A DNA stretch of 38,180 nt from a bacterium (lineage in GTDB: Bacteria; Verrucomicrobiota; Verrucomicrobiia; Limisphaerales; UBA11358), in the NCBI GenBank assembly GCA_021780375.1, contig JAJXYT010000200.1, positions 1-38,180 on the forward strand. The letters are read 5' to 3'. The position numbers were made by a program, and so were the translations under genes. The notes below the pieces were generated by a model, which worked only from the letters and a program-made list of their open reading frames with translations, did no database searches and had not been told where the DNA came from. Each line of letters begins with the position of its first letter. The stretch's first letter is position 1. Positions 1 through 8,102 of the stretch are shown here, one piece after another.

Positions 1-85
1 TATGACGTTGAAATGGATTGCGCAACGGCTGCGGATGGGCAGTTGGACCAATGTCGCCAATTGTCTGGCGCGCAAGAAAAAATGA
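1..85 (+). CDS. C-terminal end of a Y1 (IS200/REP-associated) transposase, partial
   Basis: A reading frame runs in from the left edge and stops with TGA at 83-85. The visible residues are MTLKWIAQRLRMGSWTNVAN followed by CLARKK. The pattern W-I-A-x-R-L-x-M-G-[ST]-W-T-x-V is the usual C-terminal tail of the REP-associated tyrosine transposases (Y1_Tnp, TnpA_REP-like) that are abundant in Verrucomicrobiota. The catalytic HUH and Tyr motifs would lie outside the window, so it is unknown whether the gene is intact. It converges on the minus-strand gene ending at 124. The identification is from family memory of the tail pattern only. Confidence 0.55.
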   Translation, partial: MTLKWIAQRLRMGSWTNVANCLARKKK

Positions 86-123
86 ATCGAAAAGTGTCAA
101 TAGTGTGGACTGACCCGTTTCAG

Positions 124-564
124 TTATTGTTTCAATCTGAAAAACAAGTTGCCCGTGGGCGGCGTGATGTTCAGATAATTCGTGCCGCTGGAAGTCGTCA
201 CGCCGCCGCTGCCTGACCAACCGGCGGGCGCGGACAGGTTGTTATTCTGCTGCAAAGTCCAGCCGGAAACATTTTGCCAATAGACCGTCACTGTATTGTC
301 GGAATGGCTGATGTAAAGCGTCGGCGCGCCAGCAGTTTGGACGACGGAAAGCAAACTCCAGAATCCGCCGGTCAGGAAATAATCGCCGCCGGTCATCGCG
401 CCACTGGCATCGGGCTGGCCAATGGTGCCGCTGACGGTGTAAACGCCGCCGGTGCTGGTGCCTCCGCCGCTGTCAATCGTGGACCAGTCAATCGAGTAGT
501 TTTGCCCCCGTGCCTGAAGGCAGCAGGCGGCAGGAAGCAGGCAGAGCAGCAAGAATAGTCTCAT
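124..564 (-). CDS. Small secreted protein with C-terminal W...FFRL module
   Basis: A 146-aa protein. The ATG at 564 is preferred over an upstream in-frame ATG at 648 because it is followed directly by a signal peptide (MRLFLLLCLLPAACCLQARG) and preceded by GAAAGG. The mature part begins with YSIDWSTIDSGGGTSTGG and GTIGQPDASGAMTGGDYFLTGGFW, a pattern common in Verrucomicrobiota and Planctomycetes secreted proteins. It ends with a roughly 60-aa module containing WTLQQNNNLSAPAGW and finishing in LFFRLKQ. Function is unknown; it is probably extracellular or surface-associated. It starts only 13 bp after the stop of the 1313-aa repeat protein, so the two are likely co-transcribed. The same type of C-terminal module closes the GH43 enzyme at 18314-20692. 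Confidence 0.75.
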   Translation of the reverse strand: MRLFLLLCLLPAACCLQARGQNYSIDWSTIDSGGGTSTGGVYTVSGTIGQPDASGAMTGGDYFLTGGFWSLLSVVQTAGAPTLYISHSDNTVTVYWQNVSGWTLQQNNNLSAPAGWSGSGGVTTSSGTNYLNITPPTGNLFFRLKQ

Positions 565-577
565 GGTCAAACCTTTC

Positions 578-3500
578 TCAATAGGCCAGGATCGTTCCTT
601 CGTGGCCCAAGGGGAGGAACTGGCCGTTGCCGACGTATTGCAGTTCAATTGCCCCGTATTGGCCGCCGGTTAAATAGCCGGCTGCGCCCAGCGTGGTGCT
701 CGGAATGGAAGTGTAAATCTGGCCGCCGGCCACCACCCCGACGAGCCGCGTGCCATCCGCCGAGCAAGCGACGGAATACCAATTCCGGGCGCTGGCGCAC
801 GCCATCCAAGTCACACCCGAATCGGTCGAGGTCCAAATCCGGCCATTAGTGACGGCTGCCACCAGCTTGGTTCCATCCGGCGTGGAAGCGACACACTGCC
901 AAATCAGGCTGCTGGCGTGGGCCGTCCAACTCGCGCCATAATCGCTTGAGGTGTAAATCTGCCCGCCATAAACCACGGCGACGAGCTTGCTGCCGTCCGA
1001 CGAAGAGGCCACGCCGCCCCAATACTGGCTGCCGGCATGCGCCGTCCAGGTCACACCCGAATCGCTTGAGGTGTAAATCTGGCCGGGCGCAGAAGTGCCA
1101 ACACACGCCACGAGCCGGGTGCCGTCCGCCGAGGAAGCCAAGCCGGTCCAATATTGGCTGCTGGCCCGCGCCGTCCAATTGACCCCCGAATCGCTCGAAG
1201 TGTAAATCTGACCGCCTTGGACCGCCGCGACCAGTTTGGCGCCATCCGCCGAGCAAGCGACCAAAAACCAATTCTGGTTGCTGGCGTGCGCCGTCCAGGT
1301 CGCACCCGAATCGCTTGAGGTGTAAATCTGCCCGCCATAAACCACGGCGACGAGTTTGGTGCCGTCCGCCGAGGAAGTGACGGAAGCCCATTGCTGGCTG
1401 ATGGCGTGCGCCGTCCAGGTCGCGCCCGAATCGCTCGAAGTATAAATCTGGCCGCCGTAGATCACCGCCGCGAGTTTGGTGCCGTCCGCGGACGAAGCGA
1501 CCGAAACCCAATTCAGGCTGCTGGCGCGCGCCGTCCACGTCGCGCCGATATTTCCTGGAATGCTTCCGGCCAGGATGATTTGCCCGCTGTTCTGCGCGAT
1601 TTTCCAGCCGCCCGCGCCCGTGCCGGACACGCGAACCACATCGCCGAGGCCCGCCGCGGCAGGCAGCGTGAGCGTGACCTGCACGTTGTTCGTCAGCAAA
1701 TACGCCCGGTTCGCCGCCGCCGTCTGGCTCGTGCCCGCCACGGTCTGCCAAGCGAGTGTTCCCGGCACATTGGTTAATCCGCCGCCATTGCCGGCGAAGG
1801 TGCCGGCGCTGCTGCCGGTGAACGCGCCGGCCAGCGTGTTGGCCGCATTGGTCAAAGTCACCATCCCAGCAAAGCGATTGGGGCCGGTGAAGGCCTGGTT
1901 CGCGTTGAGCAAGGCGACGTTGGCGGAAAGCTGCCCGTCGGCAATCGTGCCGGTTATATTGGCCGGGTTCAAATTCGTCAATCCGCCGCCGTTGCCGGTG
2001 AAGGCGCCGGCGAATGCGTTGGCCGCGTTGGTCAGCGTAGCGACGCCGGCAAAGCGGTTCGCGCCCGTAAACACTTGATTGGCGTTGAGCAGCGCGATGT
2101 TGGTCGAAAGCCGCGCGTCGGCAATCGGGCCGGTCAAATTGGCCGCGCTCAAATTTGTCAAGCCACCGCCGTTGCCGGAGAAGATGCCGCTGGTGATTTG
2201 CGAGGCGTTCAAGCCGGTCAGGCCCGCGCCGTTGCCGGTGAAACCGCCTTGGAAGTCCGCTTGGTAACCCGGCGTATTCAGCAGCACCGAGAGCGTGTTG
2301 CCTTGATAGTTGGCGCTGATCAAATCTGGCCGGCCATCGCGGTTGACATCCGCCGCCACGACGCAATTCGGCGCGCCGCCTACCCCGGGCGAGCAGGCGA
2401 CAGCAAAGCCGCCGCTGCCGTTGTTGGTCAGCACCGTCAGCGTGTCCGCATTGTAGTTGGCGCTGATCAAATCTGGCTGGCCATCGCCGTTGACATCCGC
2501 CGCCGCGACCGAATATGCACCGGCGCCTACCGCCAGGGTGGCTGCCAGGCCGAAGCCGCCGCTGCCGTTGTTGGTCAGCACCGTCAGCGTGTTGCCGTCT
2601 CCGTAGCCCGGGTTCGCGCTGATCAAATCCAACTTGCCATCGCCGTTGACATCTGCCGACGTGACCCCCGCCGGGCCGGCCCCGACGGTCAGGGTGGCAG
2701 CCAGAACAAAGCCCCCGCTGCCGTTGTTGGTCAGCACCGTCAGCGTGTTGGCGCCCCAGTTGGCGCTGATCAAATCCAACTTGCCATCGCCGTTCACGTC
2801 CGCCGCCATGACACATAGAGGTTGGACGCCCACGGTTGGCAAAGCAGCCAAGCCAAATCCGCCGCTGCCGTTGTTGGTCAGCACCGAGAGCGAGTTGTCG
2901 CCGTAGTTGGCGCTGATCAAATCTGTCTTGCCGTCCCCGTTGACATCGGCCGCCGTGACCGCGGCCGGGCTTGCGCCGACTGGCAGGGCGGCTGCCAGCA
3001 CAAATCCGCCGCTGCCGTTGTTGGTCAGCACCGAGAGCGAGTTGCGGTCGAAGTTGGCGCTGATCAAATCTGTCTTGCCGTCCCCGTTGACGTCGGCCGC
3101 CGTGACTGAATAGGGGGCGCTGTCCAACGAAATCGAGGAGGCGACCGCAAACCTGCCACTGCCGTTGTTGGTCAGCACCGAGAGGGTGTTGCCGGTCGCG
3201 TTGGCGCAGACCAACTCCAGGTTTCCATCGCCATTGACATCGGCCGCCACGACGGACATGGGACCGTTGCCCACCCCGGGCGAGCCAGTCAGGACAAAGT
3301 TGCACCAATTGACGGCCCAGCCAATCGCGCCTTGGGAGTTGACGGTCGCCAGATTCACATTGGTTACACTCGCGCCGTTGCCGGAAAAAGACCCGCTCAG
3401 ATTCAAGCCGGTTGCGTTATTGGTGACCACCGTGCCGGGCAATTGCGCCAAGGGCACAGTGCCGGCGGCCAATTGCGAGGCGTTGAGGCTGGTCAGGCCC

Positions 3501-4519
3501 GACGCGTTGCCCGCAAAGCTGGTGGCCGTTACCGTTCCATTCACATCGAGGGCGGAGACAGGATTAGTCCGCCCAATGCCCACGTAACCGTTGCCCCAAT
3601 GGACGAGGAACTCCGGGGCGGTGCCGGACTGGGTATCATCAATCATAAAGCTGTAGCCATCGCCGCTCTTGTCACTGCCGGTTTGCGGCACACCGATGTC
3701 CCAGACCCGGCTGTCGGCGGAATTGGTTGAGCGCGAGGCGAGGCGGATTATCCCTACGGAGCCAAAGGTGTTGGGGTTGCCGACCTGCAAGGGCCGACCA
3801 GGAGCGTAGCAGTCTATGCCGACTGGTTTGGCGAAAACATTGGTGGCGGTGAACGTGTTGGTCGTGCTGCGGAGGGCAACGCTGGCAGAGAGCCGCGCGT
3901 CGGCTAGAGTCCCGGAAGTGAGATTCCCCGCGTTCTGGTAAAAGGCACCGTGCTGCCCATCCAACTGGTCCGCATTCACGCCGGTCAAACCGGCGCCGCT
4001 GCCGGCAAAAGCGCCGCTGAGGTTCAGGCCGATTTCATTGTTTGTGACCGCTGCCCCGGGTAACTGCGCCAACCCCAGCGTGCCAGTGACGTTCGCGGCG
4101 GCAACCGAGTTGGCGCTGGCCGCGACTCCCGCACTGGGCGCGTAGGCGGCGTATGGAGCGGGCGTGAGCGGCTGCCGTGGCGCCAGTGTGCCAAAGGCGC
4201 CGCCACCGTTCGTGCGCACCCCAACCTCCAGCCAGCGCGCATTGCCGTCAAAGACGTCGGCTCCGAAGTCCAGCGTGACGGTGAACAGGCCATTGCTCAC
4301 CGCGGTGGCCGCGTTCGTCAGCGGCCCGCCAACGGAACTGCCGCCGGCGAGCGCGTCGTAGATCGTAAATCGTAAATCGTAAATCCCCTGGGCGGGATTT
4401 GTCCCGTTAATCAAGCGGCCCTGGTAGGTAAACGCCGTGCCCACGGGAGCGGCCGCCAGGTGAGCGTTGATCAACGGCAGCAGAGCTGCCAGCGTGAGCA
4501 AGCGTACGGTTGTTTTCAT
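578..4519 (-). CDS. 1313-aa secreted repeat protein (FG-GAP/VCBS-like plus BNR-like repeats)
   Basis: It starts at ATG 4519 behind AAGGAA, with signal peptide MKTTVRLLTLAALLPLINA. Next comes the FTYQGRLINGTNPAQGIYDL motif typical of large Verrucomicrobiota/Planctomycetes surface proteins. Residues about 130-400 and 760-930 carry tail-fibre-like units such as GNGGGLTNLNPANITGTIAD. Residues about 427-750 hold seven FG-GAP/VCBS-like units of about 49 aa, each starting DVNGDGK (a Ca-binding loop pattern). Residues about 995-1270 hold seven units of about 40 aa (W-T-A-x-A...SSADGTKL...GGQIYTSSDSG), like BNR/sialidase-type propeller blades. The Asp-box cores are SSDSGATW-like, but no sialidase catalytic set is visible. 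It is likely an adhesin or carbohydrate-binding surface protein; function is not established. The 146-aa gene follows 13 bp later. Confidence 0.85.
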   Translation of the reverse strand: MKTTVRLLTLAALLPLINAHLAAAPVGTAFTYQGRLINGTNPAQGIYDLRFTIYDALAGGSSVGGPLTNAATAVSNGLFTVTLDFGADVFDGNARWLEVGVRTNGGGAFGTLAPRQPLTPAPYAAYAPSAGVAASANSVAAANVTGTLGLAQLPGAAVTNNEIGLNLSGAFAGSGAGLTGVNADQLDGQHGAFYQNAGNLTSGTLADARLSASVALRSTTNTFTATNVFAKPVGIDCYAPGRPLQVGNPNTFGSVGIIRLASRSTNSADSRVWDIGVPQTGSDKSGDGYSFMIDDTQSGTAPEFLVHWGNGYVGIGRTNPVSALDVNGTVTATSFAGNASGLTSLNASQLAAGTVPLAQLPGTVVTNNATGLNLSGSFSGNGASVTNVNLATVNSQGAIGWAVNWCNFVLTGSPGVGNGPMSVVAADVNGDGNLELVCANATGNTLSVLTNNGSGRFAVASSISLDSAPYSVTAADVNGDGKTDLISANFDRNSLSVLTNNGSGGFVLAAALPVGASPAAVTAADVNGDGKTDLISANYGDNSLSVLTNNGSGGFGLAALPTVGVQPLCVMAADVNGDGKLDLISANWGANTLTVLTNNGSGGFVLAATLTVGAGPAGVTSADVNGDGKLDLISANPGYGDGNTLTVLTNNGSGGFGLAATLAVGAGAYSVAAADVNGDGQPDLISANYNADTLTVLTNNGSGGFAVACSPGVGGAPNCVVAADVNRDGRPDLISANYQGNTLSVLLNTPGYQADFQGGFTGNGAGLTGLNASQITSGIFSGNGGGLTNLSAANLTGPIADARLSTNIALLNANQVFTGANRFAGVATLTNAANAFAGAFTGNGGGLTNLNPANITGTIADGQLSANVALLNANQAFTGPNRFAGMVTLTNAANTLAGAFTGSSAGTFAGNGGGLTNVPGTLAWQTVAGTSQTAAANRAYLLTNNVQVTLTLPAAAGLGDVVRVSGTGAGGWKIAQNSGQIILAGSIPGNIGATWTARASSLNWVSVASSADGTKLAAVIYGGQIYTSSDSGATWTAHAISQQWASVTSSADGTKLVAVVYGGQIYTSSDSGATWTAHASNQNWFLVACSADGAKLVAAVQGGQIYTSSDSGVNWTARASSQYWTGLASSADGTRLVACVGTSAPGQIYTSSDSGVTWTAHAGSQYWGGVASSSDGSKLVAVVYGGQIYTSSDYGASWTAHASSLIWQCVASTPDGTKLVAAVTNGRIWTSTDSGVTWMACASARNWYSVACSADGTRLVGVVAGGQIYTSIPSTTLGAAGYLTGGQYGAIELQYVGNGQFLPLGHEGTILAY
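708..1537 (-). repeat. Seven tandem 120-bp BNR-like coding repeats
   Basis: Within the 1313-aa gene, a unit of about 120 bp (40 aa) is repeated seven times. Each encodes W-T-A-[RH]-A-x-x-x-x-W then SSADGTKLxAxVxGGQIYTS. Units 1-6 are nearly uniform; the seventh (WMACASARNWY) is more divergent. The count of seven matches a closed seven-bladed propeller, which is an inference. DNA-level similarity between units is high, so copy number could vary by recombination or be miscounted in short-read assemblies. Confidence 0.85.
2269..3241 (-). repeat. Seven tandem 147-bp FG-GAP/VCBS-like coding repeats
   Basis: Within the 1313-aa gene, a unit of about 147 bp (49 aa) is repeated seven times. Each encodes DVNGDGxxDLISAN followed by LxVLTNNGSGGF. 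The D-x-N-x-D-G loop is the calcium-binding signature of FG-GAP/VCBS-type propeller blades. One unit has a three-residue insertion (PGYGDGN). Confidence 0.85.
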
Positions 4520-4561
4520 ATTCCTATTCCTTGGTTAACAGTTCGATTTGGGGCGTTGCGG

Positions 4562-4972
4562 TTACTGCGCCTTTGGTGGGTCGGGCCGGAGCGGCAAAGC
4601 GCCCTGCGCACAAGTGCCTGGGGCGCCGCTGCCGGAAACGATGGCCGGCAGTTCCTGGAGGTTCTCTTTCAGGACATAGGCACAAGCACCGGCTCGCGCC
4701 GCCTCGGCCCGCAGCTCGGCCTCGTCGTATTGGGTAACGACAGCCACGTGTGTCCCGGGAAAACGGGTCTTGATTTCGGCCATGGCGCGGAGGCCGTCCA
4801 TTGGTTTCATCCGCAAGTCCATCAGCACCCACTCGGGCCGCTGGGCGGCACAGACAGCCACCGCCTCGCCGCCGTCGCCGGCTTCGTACACCTCGCTGGC
4901 GAGACCGGCCAGGATTTGCCTGACCATCTGGCGCATGCGCGCGTCGTCGTCCGCGATTAAAATCTTGAGCAT
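4562..4972 (-). CDS. Receiver-only (CheY-like) response regulator
   Basis: A 136-aa protein that is one response-regulator receiver domain with no DNA-binding domain. Key residues are visible: acidic cluster D8-D9-D10, phosphoacceptor D52 in VLMDLRM, T80 and K102 (AYVLKEN). The last 30 residues after ELPAIVSG are low-complexity and Pro-rich with no domain. It sits 42 bp upstream of the 1313-aa gene and 207 bp downstream of the NarL-type regulator, all on the same strand. It could accept phosphate from either nearby HisKA_3 kinase or work in a relay; the partner cannot be told from sequence. It could also be a NarL-type regulator that has lost its HTH, since the VLKEN sequence is typical of that class. 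Confidence 0.85.
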   Translation of the reverse strand: MLKILIADDDARMRQMVRQILAGLASEVYEAGDGGEAVAVCAAQRPEWVLMDLRMKPMDGLRAMAEIKTRFPGTHVAVVTQYDEAELRAEAARAGACAYVLKENLQELPAIVSGSGAPGTCAQGALPLRPDPPKAQ

Positions 4973-5067
4973 GGCAGCGCCCAGTAAACCGCGACAGGTG
5001 GGAGGATGGGAATACGAGTGAACACGCAGAACCGGCTACGAGTGAATACGTAGGCGGTGAAAGGCCC

Positions 5068-5184
5068 GTTGAAGCGTGAACCGTTGAATTGTTGAATCGT
5101 TAAACGTCAAGACGTGAACGGGCTGGAGCGTGCAAATGACCAGCGCTTCAACTCCCCGCCGATTCAACGATTTAACGATTCAAC
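5068..5184. repeat. Clustered inverted repeats in the gap behind a regulator gene
   Basis: GTTGAATCGTTAAA at 5091-5104 has a perfect 14-bp inverted copy at 5171-5184. GTTGAAGCG at 5068-5076 has a perfect 9-bp inverted copy at 5144-5152. The right 14-bp arm overlaps the TGA stop (5180-5182) of the regulator gene. Further GTGAA and GTTGAA words occur at 5010-5100. The arms are in parallel order, so both stems could form only as a pseudoknot. The long spacers make a normal terminator unlikely. It may be a dispersed intergenic repeat. Confidence 0.6.
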
Positions 5185-5851
5185 CTCCGCCCTGCAACTG
5201 GGCTTTGTGATCGAAAGCGAAGCGGAGCAGGCTATGACTGCCGCTCAACTCCAGTTTGTAGGAGATGTTCTGGCGGTGCGTCTCCACCGTGCGAACACTG
5301 CAGTGCAGGATTTCGGCGATCTCCTTGCTGATGCGGTCTTCAGAGATCAGTTTCAGGATCTGGCGTTCGGTGGGGGTAAGCTTGTCCAACCCGGCCTTTT
5401 GTTCGCGCAGGGTCTCCCAAGCCGCGTGGCGCTGCACCAGCGCCGCTGAGAGCGCGGAGCAGATATAGCAGTCGCCACCGGCCACGCGGTGGATGGCTTG
5501 GAGCAGTTCCGCGATGGCATTCTCTTTGAGCAGATACCCTTTGACCCCCAGGTTCATGGCTTCGTGGAGCAAAGCCTCCTCGGTGTCCATCGTGAGAATG
5601 ATCAACTCGACGGGCAGTAGCCGCTGTGACACCAGCCGGCCCAACTCGATCCCGTTGCGTCTGGGCATGTGAATGTCCAGTACGGCCACCGCCGGCCGAA
5701 GTCTCTGGATCAACCGCCAGGCCTCCTCGCCATCGCCCGCTTCGCCGACAAGGCGTAGCGTGGGGTCGCCGGCCAGGATGTCGCACAAACCGCGCCGGAA
5801 GATGGGATGGTCATCGGCGATGAGCACGGAGATGGGACGGGAAGGAAGCAT
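5180..5851 (-). CDS. NarL/FixJ-family response regulator (REC-LuxR HTH)
   Basis: A 223-aa two-component regulator. The N-terminal receiver has D13-D14, phosphoacceptor D59 (VLDIHMP), T87 and K109 (YLLKEN). The C-terminal LuxR/GerE helix-turn-helix is at about 153-215, with LTPTERQILKLI and SKEIAEILHCSVRTVETHR. It is expected to bind DNA as a dimer once phosphorylated. Its gene starts 18 bp after the stop of the sensor kinase at 5870-7675, so the two form a cognate pair in one operon. Targets are unknown; the nearest downstream same-strand genes are the receiver-only protein and the repeat surface protein. Confidence 0.93.
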   Translation of the reverse strand: MLPSRPISVLIADDHPIFRRGLCDILAGDPTLRLVGEAGDGEEAWRLIQRLRPAVAVLDIHMPRRNGIELGRLVSQRLLPVELIILTMDTEEALLHEAMNLGVKGYLLKENAIAELLQAIHRVAGGDCYICSALSAALVQRHAAWETLREQKAGLDKLTPTERQILKLISEDRISKEIAEILHCSVRTVETHRQNISYKLELSGSHSLLRFAFDHKAQLQGGG

Positions 5852-5869
5852 GGTTGGGTGGGGTTGGGA

Positions 5870-7675
5870 TTACGGTCCATTCCTGCTGCCGGGCGCCGGC
5901 GCTTCCACGGTTACTCGGGCGCCTTGACCGGGTCGTGACCAGATCACGAGGCGTCCTCTCATCATTTTTGCGCGTTCGGTAACTTCGCGCAGGCCCAGGC
6001 CCCGCCGGTCTGGCGCGAGGGATGCCAAATGCTTGGGATCAAAACCACGGCCATTGTCTTCGACGACCAGGCGCAGATGGGCACGCTCCCTGGTCAGCGT
6101 GACTTTGACTTGTGTCGCGCCGGCATGCTTGAGGACGTTGTTCAGCGTTTCCTGGATGATCCGGAAAAGGTTGACCTCAAATTCCGGCGGCAGCAGACCA
6201 TCTACATCCGCCAGTTTGATGTCCATGGACAGGCCGGAGGCTTTCGCAACCTTGTCGGCGCTGGCTTGAACCGCTTTGGTGAAGCCCAATTCGTCAAGCA
6301 GGCCGGGGCGGAGGTTGTGCGCCATTTGCCGGGTCTGTTGAATGGCTTGTCTGGCAGTGTCGGCAATCTCTTTGAGCCGTGTCGCCGTGGCAGGCGGGTT
6401 CGCCGGTTGGCTAAGGCCCAACTGGGCCTGGCTGGCGATGACCAGCAAGTCCTGCCCCAGCCCGTCGTGCAATTTGCCGGCGATGGCCCGGCGTTCATTC
6501 TCCTGGACAGCGACCAACCTGCCAGCGAGTTCGTAGGCAGAGGCTTCGGCGGCGCGGCATCGGGCGCGCTGCAAGACCAACCCCAGGATGGTCGCCGCCT
6601 GTGCGATCATGATTCCCAAGGCGCTCAAGATGTACCAGCGGTACCGCTCCCAAGTCGAAGGCGGTCGGAAGCGCACGATGCTGCCGGGCGGCAACCGGTT
6701 CTCACTAACGTGCCAGCGCTGCAACCCGTTCCAGTCAAAGATCGGTGGGCCGGCGCCGATCACCGACGGCGCGATGCTGTCAGGCGCCTCACCGCGCAAG
6801 ATGCGGGCGGCCAACCGGGCCGTTTCCAGGCCCAGCGCCCGGCCGGAAACCAGGCTTCCCCCAATGATCCCATGGCCGAGTTCTTCTTCCTCCGTGCCAA
6901 ACACGGGCGCATTGGCGACGGTACATAGCTGCTCCAACGCCTGCATCTGCTCGTGGGGCACACCCGCCGCATCCACCAGCAACGACCCGTAGGCGATGGC
7001 CGAGCGGGGCGGCAAGCTGGCCACGCGCCGGCACATTTCCGGGAAGGACAATTTGTTGAGCCAGATAATTTGCAGGCGATTGGTGTAGGGCTGGAATGAT
7101 CGTCGGCACTCGGCCACCCAGAGCCTTTCGAGGGGCGAGTCGCCCATCACCATCGCGAGGTTGGTCGTTGCCGGGAACAACTGCCACAAGATCTTGAAGC
7201 ACGCCGCCAGATCGAGTTGCGCCACGACTGCGGTCTCGTTCGAGGCGAGCGACAAGGTGGGTAACATCCGTTGATCAATCCCCCCGATCAGGGCTGGCGT
7301 CCGGGGAAACAAACCGGCGCGATGCCGCCACCAAAACTGCGCCGCCGGCGCCCCGACCGGCACCACCAAATCCGGTCGACGCCCCGCGTACAGCGCCCGC
7401 AGATACTCCGCAAACGCCGTCTCCGCCTGTGGTTGGTCAGCCCGCGCGGTTTCCAGTGCCGCCTCGTGAAATTCAATCGGCCAGGGTAACTGTTGGGCCA
7501 ACGCCAGCTTGAACGTCGGCGGGACGGCATTCCACACCGCAAAGTCCCGCCCAAACGATTCCAAGATCAACACGCGCTTCGGCTTGCCGTGTGGAATGTC
7601 TTGCCCGGGACTCGTCAACGCACATAGCAGCGAGACAAAGCAAAGACCCAGAGCAATCCCCCTCCTACAGTTCAC
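5870..7675 (-). CDS. Sensor histidine kinase (HisKA_3) with ABC-binding-protein-like sensor region
   Basis: About 601 aa from the GTG at 7675, which gives a clean signal peptide (NCRRGIALGLCFVSLLCAL). An in-frame GTG at 7804 would add 43 non-signal residues, so the start is uncertain. Residues about 30-330 resemble the periplasmic ABC_sub_bind-like domain found in some kinases (RVLILESFGRD..., PDLVVPVGAPAAQFWW, GIIGGSLVSGRALGLETARL). One membrane helix lies at about 347-368. The HisKA_3 domain carries phospho-acceptor H403 in KLHDGLGQ. The ATPase domain has an N-box (NNVLKH) near 512 and DNGRGFD near 540. It probably senses a small periplasmic ligand and phosphorylates the regulator encoded 18 bp downstream. 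The ligand is unknown. Confidence 0.88.
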   Translation of the reverse strand: MNCRRGIALGLCFVSLLCALTSPGQDIPHGKPKRVLILESFGRDFAVWNAVPPTFKLALAQQLPWPIEFHEAALETARADQPQAETAFAEYLRALYAGRRPDLVVPVGAPAAQFWWRHRAGLFPRTPALIGGIDQRMLPTLSLASNETAVVAQLDLAACFKILWQLFPATTNLAMVMGDSPLERLWVAECRRSFQPYTNRLQIIWLNKLSFPEMCRRVASLPPRSAIAYGSLLVDAAGVPHEQMQALEQLCTVANAPVFGTEEEELGHGIIGGSLVSGRALGLETARLAARILRGEAPDSIAPSVIGAGPPIFDWNGLQRWHVSENRLPPGSIVRFRPPSTWERYRWYILSALGIMIAQAATILGLVLQRARCRAAEASAYELAGRLVAVQENERRAIAGKLHDGLGQDLLVIASQAQLGLSQPANPPATATRLKEIADTARQAIQQTRQMAHNLRPGLLDELGFTKAVQASADKVAKASGLSMDIKLADVDGLLPPEFEVNLFRIIQETLNNVLKHAGATQVKVTLTRERAHLRLVVEDNGRGFDPKHLASLAPDRRGLGLREVTERAKMMRGRLVIWSRPGQGARVTVEAPAPGSRNGP

Positions 7676-7862
7676 TCCCGTCCCGGCCTTGTCCCGACAG
7701 GATGCATCGGTGCGATCAACTGATGAGAATTTGCTTTTCGCGCGTTCGCCCGTACTCAGCGCTGCGCCGGTGAGGGAGACTTGGTTTTTAGTCTCACCAA
7801 GCACGCGGCGAGCTTGTCAAATGCCCCTTGCGCCGTCAACAGCCAATCTTGCCGTTTTTGGG

Positions 7863-7878
7863 GGCGGTCTGGACCGCC
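7863..7878. promoter_or_regulatory. Perfect 7-2-7 palindrome upstream of the sensor kinase
   Basis: GGCGGTC-TG-GACCGCC is a perfect inverted repeat with a 2-bp centre, about 190 bp upstream of the kinase start at 7675. It could be an operator or part of a dispersed element. No terminator-like T run follows on either strand. The rest of the gap 7676-7955 shows no convincing gene. Confidence 0.3.
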
Positions 7879-7955
7879 GTGTGGTTATCAGGTCAACTGG
7901 AAGGGAGGGCGGCATGAACCCGGTCCCGCGCGGTTGCAGACCGGCTCCAGCGCGC

Positions 7956-8070
7956 GGCTGTGTAAAAACTCATTTTTTGATTATCCCGTCTAGCTGCTCG
8001 ATTCATCAAAACGATTCTCAACGGAAATTTGATCGTTACCGAATTTCGCTCCGACACTTTTTACACAGCC
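7956..8070. mobile_element. 115-bp MITE-like element with 13-bp terminal inverted repeats
   Basis: GGCTGTGTAAAAA at 7956-7968 is repeated as a perfect reverse complement at 8058-8070. GGCTGTGTAAAAACTC-type ends are familiar from transposase-bearing insertion sequences, but the 89-bp interior is AT-rich and too short to encode one. The pentamer CGCGC occurs just outside the left end (7951-7955) and one base outside the right end (8072-8076), a possible target duplication. It is read as a non-autonomous miniature element or an internally deleted IS. Confidence 0.6.
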
Positions 8071-8102
8071 TCGCGCGGCGTTAGGCCGCCTGGAATAAAT
8101 CC

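Noticed and set aside
2075..2818. Plus-strand open frames over the FG-GAP block that look repetitive
   Set aside because: They are antisense shadows of the 147-bp repeats and lack start signals or recognisable domains.
708..3241. Regularly spaced repeats that might suggest a CRISPR array
   Set aside because: Units are 120 and 147 bp, lie in frame in one gene and encode propeller blades; no spacers.
846..3308. Long minus-strand open frame of 820 codons inside the repeat protein gene
   Set aside because: Composition is extremely Arg/Gln/Gly-rich with no domain; it is a frame-shifted shadow of the tandem repeats in the 1313-aa gene.
5091..5184. Inverted repeat as a terminator for the regulator gene
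   Set aside because: The loop would be 66 nt, the arm overlaps the stop codon and no T run follows.
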